Of a stretch of DNA of 64,000 bases, positions 46,910-58,861 are shown one piece after another. Positions within the stretch are counted from its first letter, which is position 1, and each line of letters starts with the position of its first letter. The stretch is from Micropterix aruncella. Lineage: Eukaryota > Arthropoda > Insecta > Lepidoptera > Micropterigidae. The DNA lies in contig OX155957.1 of the NCBI GenBank assembly GCA_944548615.1, positions 7,291,597-7,355,596 of the forward strand, given 5' to 3'. Under the pieces are notes generated by a model. The model searched no databases and was not told where the DNA came from. It was given only the letters and a program-made list of their open reading frames with translations. A program made the translations under genes and the position numbers.

Positions 46910-47440
46910 TGTCAACCACAACGGGCGAACCCGTCACCGCAGGACGTTTTAACGATTCATCGTTCTATCGACCGTGCAGTGAGCGTAGAAGACTTAGGAC
47001 ATAACAAATCCGACGTCTAGCTACGCCACAACCCGTTAGAGACCAACGCCTTACCGCGAGTAGCCAGGCATGTTACCTGGCGGGCGGCACTCGCGCCCTA
47101 ACTACCAATTGTGACCAGATTTCTCCGGTCTCTCGATTGGTTCCGAGTTCGAGGTCGCTTGCGCGGTCCTCTCCCTTACGAAGCGGTGAAACGGAGTATA
47201 CCGAATCTATCGCGGACCAAGGCGTCCTTTGCCCGACTCTGGCCAATGGTCATTTCAAGAGCAGTCGCCGTAAGGTAGACAACCACCCCCGCTCTATAGG
47301 AAACAATACAGTTCCCAGACTCCCCCGATTGTTAGTCGGAGAGCACAATCGATTGGCTTGCGCCGCTCGGTGCGCAGACCGTCCAGGAGCGCCATAGGAT
47401 TGAATTCCCAGGGGAGACTGGTTGACCCAGTGTCCTACCC
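46910..47440 (-). mobile_element. GGAGCTAA-family, subfamily A, 5' end missing
   Basis: From the 3' end (hairpin GACGGGTTCGCCCGT, TGTGGTTGACATCTC, minus strand) up to the GGTTGACCCAGTGTCCTACC region on the plus strand, where it enters a palindrome. Very similar to the copy at 825-1471. Confidence 0.8.
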
Positions 47441-47505
47441 AGGCTGGTAGGACACTGGGTCAACCAGTCTTCTGAGCTCACTCCAGGAAGATAGAACGAC
47501 TCCCG
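47417..47505. repeat. Perfect 23-bp-arm palindrome at an inverted junction
   Basis: Arms at 47417-47439 and 47446-47468 are exact reverse complements with the loop CAGGCT. The right arm then jumps to CTTCTGAGCTCACTCCAGG, which belongs near the 3' part of the plus-oriented family sequence. Confidence 0.9.
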
Positions 47506-47565
47506 TGACCATACAATGTAAGGTGGAGACCTAACCACTATGCCATCGGGCCGTTTTGACGAGAT

Positions 47566-49154
47566 TATAAAATTGTATCGATATTATTTATTAAAATTCC
47601 ACTATTTGGAGTTCACGAGACTCCATCATGAGAAGCAAGCACCTATTTTAATGTATTTTTTATTTTGTTTCAGGTAAGCATACCACATATATAAAATAAG
47701 GACATGTCAGGAACGAATGTGCATTCGGTATGTTTCATATATACATAATTACATTGTCTTTTAATCGCGTCGCTGACTCAGATATTTCACTATTTTCAGC
47801 GCTACGCTTCGCTCGTTAGTTTATCGCCCCTTTAACCAAAGTCCCGGATTACATTTCACACGATTCTCCGTCGAATTAATCGTGTAGTTTCTCAGTGATC
47901 ATTTAAGAGCCTTATTACAAAATAGCGTAGGTATTCTTTTAAAATGAGTTGAAAAAATGAACGCATTTTTTTTTGGATGTAACTATAAAAGATAGGATAA
48001 ATAAATAAATAAATAAATAAATAACTATTCAACCCTGGGAGAAAACCGCGGCACTGAGCGCTCTTCTCTTGCGCAAGCAAATATATACACAATTTCTAAT
48101 TGTTTTTTGCAGTGTTTTCTCCTTTCTAATGACAATAATTTATATTATGTCGTATTGCTAAAAGAGTGAACTTTAATATAGTATAAGTATTATATAAGAA
48201 TCTTATTTTATTTCTGAGAAAATTAGAATGATACAGGAAGATTTTTTTTTAATTTTGTGTAATTGTAAGTAATGTATACCTTGGATATGTGGTCAAAAAA
48301 CGAAAAAATAAAGCCGTAGTGTACATCAAGAATACATGACGGACATAAAAAAAATAGTATACGGTTTTCGTTGTAGTGATATTACTGTATTAAGGAGCTC
48401 AAAGTTTGCCTTCCGAGCGTTTTACGAATAACGACTTTCGGAAAATGGGCTGAATAAGTAAATAATATTCGTTATATCTAAAATTAAAGGCCGCTATGGT
48501 CAACATCAAGAAATGGTCCAGGTAATTTAGTAATTAAAGTTTGTAGAAATCTCTTCATTTCTTGGAATTAGAACGCCAAAAATCCACTTTTCTTGCCTTT
48601 CTGGAAAAAATATGTGATAGGGCTTAACACAATGATTGCATGATCGTAAGTGGCGTAAGCAGCTCATGTTTCGTGTAAGTGGTGCGATCAAGCTTCAAAG
48701 CGGTTACAGATGTGTCAACGTTTACACAAATATCAAGTATACTTGATTTTCTTGTTTCATGACTAAGGAGCTATTTATTCAACCTTTGTTAAAGATAAAT
48801 TGAGAGCTAAAGTAAAAGTAAGTGCTAACTCGGCAAAAAATTGGTTCTACCCATGGTTTTAACGATTACTTTACCGGTAACTCTGATGATTCGCACTTCC
48901 ACCCTATAGATTTAAAAACACGCAGGACTATTAACGCTATAACGTGTTTTTATAAACTTTGAAATAGTCGATTAGACAGTCTAGCTAGTCAAGCGATTGT
49001 TCAAATTTGCATGCCATCGCCACTAACGACGAGCTCTCATTCATTTTCTATTGTCGCTTGCAATAGCAATTTCGTATCGAATTGACCTCTCTCCAGAATG
49101 GGTTGTGTTTTTGATGCTACATGTTAAGAGTTAGACTTAAATTTTCATAAATTT
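47566..49154. other. Unassigned AT-rich DNA
   Basis: (AAAT)n at about 47998-48025. No element or gene recognised in about 1.6 kb. Confidence 0.3.
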
Positions 49155-49157
49155 AAT

Positions 49158-49588
49158 TAACCCTTCAAGGACTATGGGACATATGTGTCCCATAACTTTA
49201 TAAACCATGTCCCATACGTGCATAAACAACTTGTAATTGAAGTAATATGAGCACTTTAATAATAGCTAAGTGGGAAAAATGGATAAATAACATGAGCACT
49301 TACATAACAGGTAAGTTGAAAAAATGGGGTAAATGGATCAAAAATGTATTATGAATAATTTGATATTAATATTTATAATACATTATGTGATATAATATTG
49401 TATACATAATATAAAGATATGGTTAAATATAAAAAAAGATATAATACAGTAGGATAACAGTTAGTTAAATATTAAGAAGCAGGAATTGATTTGATTGATT
49501 GATCTATTGACTAGATTTGACTCTTAACCTATATATATAGACCTGTATAGATAGATCTATTGACTATTGACTAGATTTGATCGATTCT
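49158..49588. repeat. Related TTAACCCTT-type end, fragment
   Basis: TTAACCCTTCAAGGACTATG followed by ATGGGACA/TGTCCCAT resembles the left end of the element that follows. No matching right end was found. Confidence 0.4.
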
Positions 49589-49592
49589 TTAA

Positions 49593-50660
49593 CCCTTTGA
49601 GGACTATAAGCTTTGCGATAGTGTGATTTTTTTTAATGTTATAAACTATTAAAGGGCAAAGTAAATCACATGTATGTCAAGTTTTGTGAAAATAGGTTTA
49701 ATAGATTTTGTATAAATTGATGGGACATGTGTCCCTTTGGTCCATAAAGATGCGAAGTTACAAGTTTATCCAAAATTTTATTATTTAACTCAGAAATCAT
49801 ACGTAATATAAATCGTACTAAAAGAAAAAAAAAACAAATAAAAAAAATCGCCATAAATATTTTGTTTATTTATTTAAAATCACCATAGTTCGTTGCTCAT
49901 TTGCGATATTTTAAAAAAATACGGTATATTTAAAAAAATATATATTTTGCTAATATAAGATCCTTAGATGCCTCAATAACATGGAAAAAATCTAATTAAT
50001 AATTTTTAGTATTCGATAATTTATAAATTACATTTTTCTATGTTAATGAGACATCAGAATCTTAATATTAGCAATGTCGTAACGGTCTCCGTTCCATCGG
50101 GTTCAGAAGAGGGAGGAAGAGAGAGTGCACCCGTGGTCGCGCGCCCACCTGTGCACTATAATATAGCCTGCGCATTTGACTGCTTCCGAACAATGGACTC
50201 TGAGAAGACTAAAGAAGTCACTAGAATCTACAATGCAGTCGCTATGGCCGAACACGGCTAGAAGGATATATATAATATTAGCAAAAAAATAATTGCGATT
50301 TAAAATTATACCGCATTTTTTTGAATATCGCAAATGACCAACGAACTCCGGTGATTTTAAATAAATACATAAAATATGTGTGCCGACTTTTAATAATATT
50401 TTTTTAACTTTTAGTACGGTTTTTAGTACGTATGATTTCTGAGTAAAATCATAAAATTGCATGAATTGCAGTTGCATCTTTATGGACGCTTGCAGTTGCA
50501 TCTTTGCAGCAACTGCAAGTTAGTTATGCCCCATCAATTTATACAAAATATATTGAACCAATTTTCACAAAGCTTGGCATACATGTTATTAACATTGCCC
50601 TATAACAGTTTTATGTAGGTACCAAAATTTTCCGTACTCTAGCGCAAAGCTTTTTGTGGG
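49593..50660. mobile_element. piggyBac-type non-autonomous element with ~390-bp inverted arms
   Basis: Flanked by TTAA (49589-49592 and 50661-50664), starting CCC and ending GGG, as piggyBac elements do. The outer ~390 bp on each side are imperfect inverted repeats: AAGCTTTGCG, TTTGTATAAATTGATGGG, CATAAAGATGC, CTCAGAAATCATACGTA, TTTGCGATATT and TTGCTAATAT all occur in mirror order. The ~270-bp centre (about 49990-50260) is unrelated, GC-richer, and holds a 73-codon frame that I do not recognise. Confidence 0.75.
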
Positions 50661-50664
50661 TTAA

Positions 50665-51445
50665 AAGATTGTTATCCCCTTATGGGATTCATAAATTTAT
50701 TTACTTATATAATATTTACACTGGGATATGTTGTTTGTGGGAGGAATAAAAATCATTTCAATAATTTTTGCTCGTTTTTATCGATATTTTTTTGAGTATT
50801 TTTCGTAAGATATTAATATTAAATAAAACATCAGCCACGTTAAACTTTAGACTTTTATCTAAGTATTAGTAAAATATTTGTAATTAAAACATTTGTAATT
50901 ATTATTATAACTTTTATTTTGATTATGGGATGTGAGATACTCCTCATTAATGCCGGTACTTTGCTCATGACGTTTTTTCTCCGTAAGTGTGTATAGTTCT
51001 CGGGCTAAACACGTATATTTTGAGCAGGCCAGCTAGTTTCATTCATTTGTATACGATCATTTGATACATTTGACGCGTACAATATATTAAAGCGTATATT
51101 CTTAGCTATAGGCGAACAGACGGCGAATACTTATAAAGAAAGAGCATAGATTGGCCCCAAAGTGGGAGCACTGTTTCGGCTTTGGTTGTGCTTGTAAGAA
51201 GCAAGAACAACCACGTTATTAGGCCGATATACTGAAACATTTTCTTAAAATATTTTCCTTTCATTAAATATTTTCTTTTACATGGGTGTACTTCCCGGTT
51301 CCTGGTAGTGAGGCTTTGGACTCTTGCGGGCTGTTAACGTAGTCTGACTAGTTATTATTATTAAAGAGACCCCAGCACAAACATATGCGAAATTTCCAGA
51401 TTTACTGCTCGTAGCCCTCGTGTATTTTTTTTATTATTATGTTGT
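50665..51445. other. Unassigned AT-rich DNA
   Basis: Nothing identified. Confidence 0.3.
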
Positions 51446-51660
51446 GTGGGGTTTTTCTAAGGTCTTTATGAGCCTTGTAACACTGCGACCATTGCTGATT
51501 AATTCTGTTCGCCACCTACTATAGTTCTGCGCTAAGCCTCGTGTCATTTAAGAACCGCAACAGGCTTTTGGCGCCAGATTGTTTTACCTCCTCAGGTTAG
51601 AAGTAATGACCACCCAAGTGGTGTATCTTTTACGCATCAGCTGGCCACACTCTGTAACGC
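51446..51660 (-). pseudogene. LINE-c ORF2 C-terminus, copy 3 (short)
   Basis: Same 3' end as at 17376 and 26200, truncated after the CGPLMRKRY region. Loss of one base in the CCAAGTGGTG stretch breaks the frame. Confidence 0.75.
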
Positions 51661-52070
51661 CGCATGTATGTCGAGTATTTGAATGGGCCTGTCTTTTTTT
51701 TCCTATATGAATGGCGGCGGGATTCTGGCGATTATTTGAAATCTGGCCGGGAATGTATATATCAAAATAAACAGGAGCGGCCACCTCTCGTATCAGAAGC
51801 ATTATATTTAGACAGTTGCACCTCTCGGGCCGCGACGTCCGCCTGACCCAGAATTGCACCGATTGAGTTACCAAGCTGTCTTCCAGCAGTTAATTGGCCC
51901 ATTTCAGCGCAGAGCAGTCAACATTGCACGCTAACTATCGCCGGCCGCTTTCATACTTCGGTGGATGTCAGTTATGCGCCCACCAGTATTCTTACTTACT
52001 GTAGTTGCTATGTATTGGCCAATTTATGATGCAGATACCTATTTTGAGCGGCATATATGAATAGGATGTC
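51661..52070. other. Unassigned DNA
   Basis: GC-moderate. No element recognised. Confidence 0.25.
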
Positions 52071-52074
52071 GAAT

Positions 52075-52375
52075 TCGTGGCTTTTTCCACGACTGCCCAA
52101 CAAAAAAGGAGTGTAATGTGTTCAGGGTTTATCTATGTATGTTTTCCGTTTCTTTATTCCACCATAACTTCTAAACGCTTGAAAATATGTTAAAGTATGT
52201 GATATTGTTAGAATCGGTTTGTCCCGTCCAGTATCATAGGGTACCTTAGCTGTTAAAATATCAAGTAAATAGTTGTTTAAATGTCCAAATCTCCAAATGT
52301 CAATAAATTAACATAAATACCCGTATATCGTGTTTAGTGTCAAATGAAAGATCTGATTGGCCATTATTTACATTC
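52075..52375 (-). repeat. Dispersed repeat F, copy 3
   Basis: Reverse complement of the F blocks (GACTGCCCAAC, CCGTTTCTTTATTCC, GTGATATTGTTAGAATCGG, AATGTCAATAAATT). Single-unit form. Confidence 0.7.
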
Positions 52376-52544
52376 AAGGAAACGCTGGAGGCAACCGACA
52401 TCTTTTGCGAGGTCTCTGACTTAATAACATCCCAAGAAGCCCTAATTTTATCCTCCTACATTTGTTTAGCCATCCAAACCACATTTTTATAAATCTTCTT
52501 GTATGTTTTAACATATTTTTTTAACTTGGCATTACTATTTACAT
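52376..52544 (+). other. Possible upstream part of the following LINE copy
   Basis: No motif recognised; it precedes the LINE homology. Confidence 0.25.
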
Positions 52545-53110
52545 CGTACCCCGAATACGACTGGCAAAAATACAGAAAAGCTACTTGTACCTTAGCATTA
52601 AATTTTATAATCTACTTCCTACAAAATTTAAACAGCTGGAGGACATAAAATTTAAAAAAAAACATCAAGGAGGTGCTGATAGGCTACCCTTTCTATAATC
52701 TGGACGAATTTGAGGGCCATGATTTTTCAAATATTGTGCCCCTTTATATTACTTAAAAAAGTAGAGCCATATTGTCTGATTATTTTATATGGTCTTATAT
52801 CTGTACTGTTAGTTTAAAATGCATAACGTAGATTTAATTTGATTATTTAACATTTTACTGACAATTCAAATATTACGATAAATAATTTTACTACGTATCT
52901 TTTCGAATTACTAACTACTTCAAATATTAGGCTTCTATTTTGATTATTTATATTTATAGTTTGACAATCTAGTAGTTAATTCTTGACTACCTATGTATGT
53001 TCAGTAAAGAGTAGTAACGAAACTTACTACAGAACCCAATTATTTTGACACGTCCAAGAGCGGTCTTTAGCCGTCAATTGGACACGACGAAAATGTAATG
53101 TAATGTAATT
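52545..53110 (+). pseudogene. LINE 3' end, second copy of the 504-1802 family
   Basis: Coding blocks NTEKLLVP, LNFIIYFLQNLNSWR, IKEVLIGYPFYNLDEF and GHDFSNIVPLY are spread over frames. The 3' UTR ends in TGTAATGTAATGTAAT. It is uninterrupted at 52789-52800, where its relative has a GGAGCTAA insertion. Confidence 0.75.
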
Positions 53111-53279
53111 AAGTACATTTCGAACATATACATGTATCTATATGAATAAATACATAAAAAAGAAATATTTCATAAAAAAACGTAATAAAAATAATTATAA
53201 ATACAATACTTCGCTTTCTGTAACGGCGATCGTGTTTTTATTCTTTTTAATATATTTACTTGTTGATAATGATTTTACT
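53111..53279. other. AT-rich spacer
   Basis: Nothing identified. Confidence 0.25.
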
Positions 53280-53830
53280 TTACCGAGTTACCAAACGAAA
53301 AGGAAGAAATGTACTGTGAACGCGCGTACATTTTTTTCGAGATAAAGACGGATATATACATTTTGACCCCCCTCCCCTCCTCCTGAGACGATTAGGACCA
53401 TTTCCAGACTGAAGTCTGTCTGTGTGTCTGTATGTCTGTCTATCTTTGTGTATTCGTCCACGACAGCGCCCAAACGCTTCATCCGATTGAGCCGAACTTT
53501 GACATGCAGGTATCATTTGAACATATCAAACGTTGAAAAGATTGTGGTTGAAATCTGTCCACCTGAGGGCGCGCTAGTCGTACTTAAATCTCGAAATATT
53601 GGACTTAGAGACTTGAAATTCGGCACACGGAATATGCCTTGTTGGACTGAAATTACGTTGTGAAATTTTGGTTGGAATATCTTGTATACAAGCGACACAA
53701 ATAATATACTACTAATTAGCGCGCGGGGGAAGGTTGGGTTGGCGCAGGTGGGAGGGGGACTTGTCTACTTGCCGGGAAAGTCTTGAGGTGACACAACCAA
53801 TTTTTTTATTACGCCGGCGGTTATTTATAA
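53280..53830 (+). repeat. Dispersed repeat G, copy 2 (simple form)
   Basis: Homologous to 25255-25930. It keeps TACTTGCCGGGAAAGTCTTG followed by AGGTGACA once, without the palindromic chain. Confidence 0.7.
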
Positions 53831-54649
53831 CGAAAGGATGCGCTAATCTGGTAACTCCATCTGATCTTTCAGAGCTCCTCAATTCCTCTTGGCTTCAGTC
53901 AATTTTTGGTTCAGGATTAAATTGAGAATGTAATGTGATGAACACCTGTCATAATGTCTACACCTGACCTTTGCCTCTCTTTCTGTTCCGTGGCGTAAGA
54001 GAAGGCATCTCGCTCGCATGCGCCTCTCGATAATGCCAGAAAATGCATGTTTTTATATGTATACGGTCAGATGGTTCAAAATATGTAGAATCTAGTTACT
54101 AATAAAACGTCGTATAAGTAGCAAGTCTTTCTATTTTTTTCTTCTTCTTTATTTCGTATTAACAAACAAACATTTCATTATACTATAAACAAACAAACAA
54201 ACAAATAAATAACTGATTTTGATATAGGAATAGCACTGACTTTGAAGTATATGTATTTACTTCAATTTGGAATTCCAATTCAAACCCAAGTTATCTAAGT
54301 TCAAAGTGGCCAGTGTATAAAACAGCCAATTAGGTACATAGGTATGGACGTAATATGTCTGTAAATTCACGGAATAATTAACGATAGCCCGTGGAATTTA
54401 CCGGCTAAACTTAGCGAGTGACTTAGCTTAACTACGTACGGAGCCTTCCCTGGATACACGGGTGCCTCCCCGCCCCGTTCGTGTTTGTAACCCGATACTT
54501 GAATATTCCGTTGGACGGATGCAGCATAATCCTCGCGTCTTATTGCAACTGAATTACATTGCATATAGTAGGTAGGTATACCTGCAGGGGGAATAATACC
54601 TTGATTTTCGGATTACATGCGAAATTTACTCGAATTTCAAACTAATTAT
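53831..54649. other. Unassigned DNA
   Basis: (CAAA)n near 54190. Nothing else identified. Confidence 0.3.
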
Positions 54650-54965
54650 GTTACGGGTGACGTAATTCTGTAAAAGGATAAAGGTTTGTCATGAATGAAC
54701 GCTAAATAATAAAACCGTGTTGAGGCTTTGATAGTGACATGGAAATTGTATGATTTAGTTGTTCGAATACTACTTTTCCGAAGATTTTGCTAAGTGTCGA
54801 GAAATGGATATACTTTTCAATTTTAATCCTACAGCCTCCTATGCTTGTATTTACTGGCATTATGTTAACTTCCTACCATTTGGCTGGGACATATCCGTCG
54901 TGGAGGAACGCCTAAAGATACAGCTAAATGGTTTAGCGAGCTAAGATACACAATTTGAAATAGAG
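54650..54965 (-). pseudogene. LINE reverse transcriptase N-terminal fragment, badly decayed
   Basis: Across frames the minus strand shows an RT0/RT1-like order: ISISRHLAKSSEK, then EQLNHTISMSLSKPQHGF, then RSFMTNLYPF. These match the conserved 'RPISLLS-LSKIFEK' and 'QHGFR-GRS-TNL' regions of LINE RTs. Stops and frameshifts are frequent. Confidence 0.5.
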
Positions 54966-55062
54966 GGCGGATCTGGAATTTGGATCTGTCTTTGGAATCC
55001 GCCGGAGAGATGGGTGTCACGACCTCCTAGGACTTCTTTCGTGCCCAATTCCTTCATTGCAA
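54966..55062. other. Short spacer
   Basis: Nothing identified. Confidence 0.2.
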
Positions 55063-56165
55063 AGTTTTTTTTTTTTTTTTTTGGTAGTAGTCTTTATTCA
55101 TAAAAAAGATACAAATTACATGTCACAGTTCCCCACTGAGGCTAGTGCCTTTTCAGTGGGTAAGTAACAATAATGTGTTTATATCTGACTTATATTATCT
55201 ATTACCTATTATACTTTTATTAACTATTATAACTTTTTACATTAAGTAGATGCATTGACTTCCTAACCTAACCTAAACTAACCTATATCTCCTATCATAA
55301 CTAGCTGAATATACACTTATAAATATGCTTTTCCACTAAATTAATATACCTACTTCCTAATCTAACCTAACCTATACTAATTATCCTGGTATACTTACTT
55401 TGTTTACAATTACAAAAACAAATGATTACACTAATAAAATGATTCATACTCGATATCTATACTTATGCCCTAACCTAACCTAACTTATCTTAATTAGCTT
55501 GGTTTACCCTAATTATTATACTTAGTGATGTTAATGCTAATTTAGTCTAATAGAATTTTTACTTGTTACAGTTAATGCTTTTACATATTTATCCTAATTT
55601 ACCCTAATATAGTTTTTAATTTCTCTGTTATAGTATTTATATTACATAATATTTAAATTATTTTAATTAGCTCGCCTGGGTAAGTCATTATTTAGGTTGC
55701 TTAGTAGTATTAGTTTCAATGTTTTATTTAGTAAGTATTTGCTGATTGAGTTGTCTAATTTTATAGAAAAGTGATTGAATAATTTTGGAACAATGAATTC
55801 AAGAGTTCCTATCGCCGTAATAATTGTTTTGCTTGTTATATTTCAAATACCCTTTTCACGTAGCCGAGTTCTGTGTACATGATCGGCAGGTATTCGTAAC
55901 GAACCGTTTTCGTTGTTGTCAAACAGAATTTTATACCATACGAAGAAACTTATAGGCAAGACATCAATTGAGGAGTAGAGTTCTGTGTAATTATTTTGCT
56001 TAATTTGTATTGAGGCTTTTGGTGCCATTTGCTTCAGTATCCGACTTTGAATATTTCCACTTTCCTAACGTACGTGGGAAATATAAGTCCCCATACCTGA
56101 ATGCCATATCCTAGTATAGAATTTACAAGTGAAAAGTATATGATTTTCATAATAATATTATGTTG
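55063..56165 (-). pseudogene. LINE 3' end with poly(A) tail and long 3' UTR
   Basis: On the minus strand the RT thumb (LVNSILGYGIQVWG, about 56160-56100) leads to QNNYTELYSSIDVLPISFF, RIPADHVHRTRLREKGI and, after a stop, AIGTLEFIVPKLFNHFSIKL. This is a standard LINE ORF2 C-terminus. The coding part ends near 55675. The ~600-bp 3' UTR contains TTAGG-like clusters and ends in an A17 tail (T17 on plus, 55065-55081). Confidence 0.75.
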
Positions 56166-56198
56166 TTTCGCGCCAACTTGTAGTAGCGCAGCGACGAC

Positions 56199-56290
56199 TA
56201 CGACTTCTACGACTAATCTACTTCTTCTAATCGACTTCTACGACTTCTACGACTAATCTACAACTTCTACGACGAATCTACGACTTTTTC
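56199..56290 (+). repeat. CGACTTCTACGACTAATCTA minisatellite
   Basis: Irregular repeats of CGACTTCTACGACTAATCTAC and shortened variants. Confidence 0.8.
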
Positions 56291-56342
56291 GAGCCGGGGC
56301 AAAAATTTGACATTGGTGCCCCTCCCTATTTTTGCACTTTTT

Positions 56343-57145
<803 letters not shown>

Positions 57146-57211
57146 TTTTTTACCTATTTGCTAATAACTTTTACTTATGTGTGACATTAATATAAAATGC
57201 ATACAACTACT

Positions 57212-57404
57212 TTGACGTGTTATATGTATGTGTGCGTGTAAGATATCAGTAAGTGTGTGTCTTTTTATTGCATTCGATCGACAGAATTGAAAATGCAATT
57301 CCGTTAATTTGATCCCAACGGAAAATGGTGACCCAGCCGGGAATCAAACCCGCGATCTTACAATGTAAGATAAGGCGACCTAACCACTATGCCACCGGGC
57401 CGTG
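57212..57404 (-). mobile_element. tRNA-derived SINE, tail missing
   Basis: Minus strand: GGCCCGGTGGCATAGTGG, TTACATTGTAAGATCGCGGG, GTTTGATTCCCGGCTGGGTC, the CGTTGGGATCAAATTAACGG body, then GCACACATACATATAACACG. It lacks the 3' hairpin. Confidence 0.8.
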
Positions 57405-57407
57405 TCG

Positions 57408-57495
57408 TCTACGCTCACCTGACAGGAGACAAAACGATCTAATAATCGTTAAAACTTCCTGAGGTGGCAGGTTCGCCCGTTGTAGTTGACAGCTG
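57408..57495 (+). mobile_element. GGAGCTAA-family 3' fragment
   Basis: TCGTCTACGCTCACC, GTTAAAACTTCCTGAGGT and the hairpin CAGGTTCGCCCGTTGTAG, then TTGACAGCTG. It directly abuts the SINE head, as at 47.5 kb. Confidence 0.75.
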
Positions 57496-57882
57496 TATTT
57501 GTCACAATGATTTTTGAGAAATAAAGAATTTGAATTTCAATTTCGTTTATGCACTATGCAGATACTAACCAATCGCATAGCGTTTATAATCCGGGTGCAC
57601 CTGGAATGAGCCATCGCTAGTCAGGATCTTCTCTTCCGTCGTTCACTCTAGTCTATATCGTGGTCGTTGCGCGCCGCGCCGCCAGCCATTATGTATGATA
57701 CATCGACGTCGTAAAGTGTTCCGTCGAGGGCGCCGCGCGAATTATCGCGCACCGTTGACAGCGAAAACGTCCCGCGAGATTTAGCGGCCGCCCATCTGCG
57801 GCGCTGGACGCCCGTTTTGTCGGGCGGCGAGCGACGCTTCTTCCGGGGTGATACTCGCCGGACGCCACTTTGTAATCCCTAA
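57496..57882. other. GC-rich unassigned patch
   Basis: About 57600-57880 is GC-rich (GCGCCGCGCCGCC, GGGCGCCGCGCG, CGGGCGGCGAGCG), in strong contrast to its surroundings. No coding frame or known repeat was recognised. It could be a decayed LINE 5' end or a host promoter fragment. Confidence 0.3.
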
Positions 57883-58382
57883 TTGCGTCACCTTAAAATG
57901 GCACGCGTTACCCGATATTTAAGGAGAAATGTTTATATACTTACTCTCCTCTATCGTGTACTCTCCAAATCAACACCAACCTATCTCCACGAGCTTTATG
58001 AACCCTTAAGTTCTCACGGTCTCGTACTTCGGTCAGCCTCTGACAGTATACTAAAAAATCCCTGTCATAATACTGATTTTTATTTCTACTCATTCTGTGT
58101 CAACGCTGCAAGACTGGAACGATCTCCCGGCAAATATACGAAACTCGCATTCTTTACCATCATTTAAAACTCACCTCAAAGATTACTACCTTTCTAAAAA
58201 GTAACCAGATCTAACCTTTCTCTCCTCATCCTCTCCCAATATGCTATCCCCGGGTATTCTTAGTTTTAAATACCTATACTGAACTGTATTTTCTATAATT
58301 ATGTTAGTTGTAAGACATTGCCACGTGGCAATAAGCTCGCCTGTTTGTATCATAATTAAGTGCAAATAAAGAGTATATTATT
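57883..58382 (+). pseudogene. CR1/L2-like LINE 3' end with shared hairpin tail
   Basis: The plus strand encodes YLRRNVYILTLLYRVL, TYLHELYEPLS, then (after a frameshift) SVNAARLWNDLPANIRN, SFKTHLKDYYLSKK and stop near 58203. The 3' UTR ends with TTAGTTGTAAGAC, a perfect 16-nt palindrome at 58317-58332 (ATTGCCACGTGGCAAT), AAGCTCGCC and AATAAAGAGTATATTA. The tail matches that of the tRNA-derived SINE. Confidence 0.8.
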
Positions 58383-58489
58383 AATATTATATTTTGGATA
58401 TTTCCAAAATTACGTGGGCAATTACATTACAATATTTCACCAAATCCTTTTGAAGTGGTTATTCGGAACCGCCAGTTTTATACTTTGGA
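58383..58489. other. Spacer
   Basis: Nothing identified. Confidence 0.2.
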
Positions 58490-58715
58490 GATGTCAACCA
58501 CTATAACCGAACCCAACGGAAGGTATAACTATATTGATCATGACTCAAGACCGACAGTGTCCACCATCTAACTACGACACATATCCGTGAGAGTCCAACC
58601 CTTTACCGCAAGGCACTGGGAAGTAAATTCAGCCTCACGCACTCACTATCAGATTTGGCCGGATGTCTCCGTCGTCCAGTCTGCTCGCAGATTCGAAGTC
58701 GCTTGCGCGGCGTCT
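58490..58715 (-). mobile_element. GGAGCTAA-family 3' part, diverged
   Basis: Minus-strand 3' end with a decayed hairpin (TTGGGTTCGGTTATAG) and core CGCGCAAGCGACTTCGAATC. It lies head-opposed to the next copy. Confidence 0.65.
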
Positions 58716-58861
58716 TAGACGATTGTTACACGTTCAATCTAGCATTAGTTCAGTCCGTGACCTTGATCATTAACGGACTGATAAACGACCAGTTTCCTGT
58801 CAGTCTGACAAACGTCACGGACTGAACTGATACCAGATTTAACGTGTAACACCCGTCATAC
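58716..58861. repeat. Imperfect inverted repeat between family copies
   Basis: GTTACACGTTCAATCT, GTTCAGTCCGTGA and GACTGATAAACGACC near 58726-58796 are mirrored by GTCACGGACTGAAC and AACGTGTAAC at about 58806-58850, suggesting a small fold-back insertion. Confidence 0.55.

Larger units (their letters stand above)
46681..47565 (-). mobile_element. tRNA-derived SINE split by rearranged GGAGCTAA sequence
   Basis: The head (47565-47506, minus: GATGGCATAGTGGTTAGG, TTACATTGTATGGTCACGGG) and the tail (46790-46681, minus: GGTTGGAAGTGATTGCC hairpin, AATAAACCCGCCC) are separated by about 715 bp of GGAGCTAA fragments. About 75 bp of the SINE middle, relative to 29443-29726, is missing, so this was not a simple insertion. 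Confidence 0.75.

Noticed and set aside
55262..55484. Interstitial telomere array
   Set aside because: Only three units at a time, embedded in a LINE 3' UTR; too short for a telomere relic, so reported only as a curiosity.
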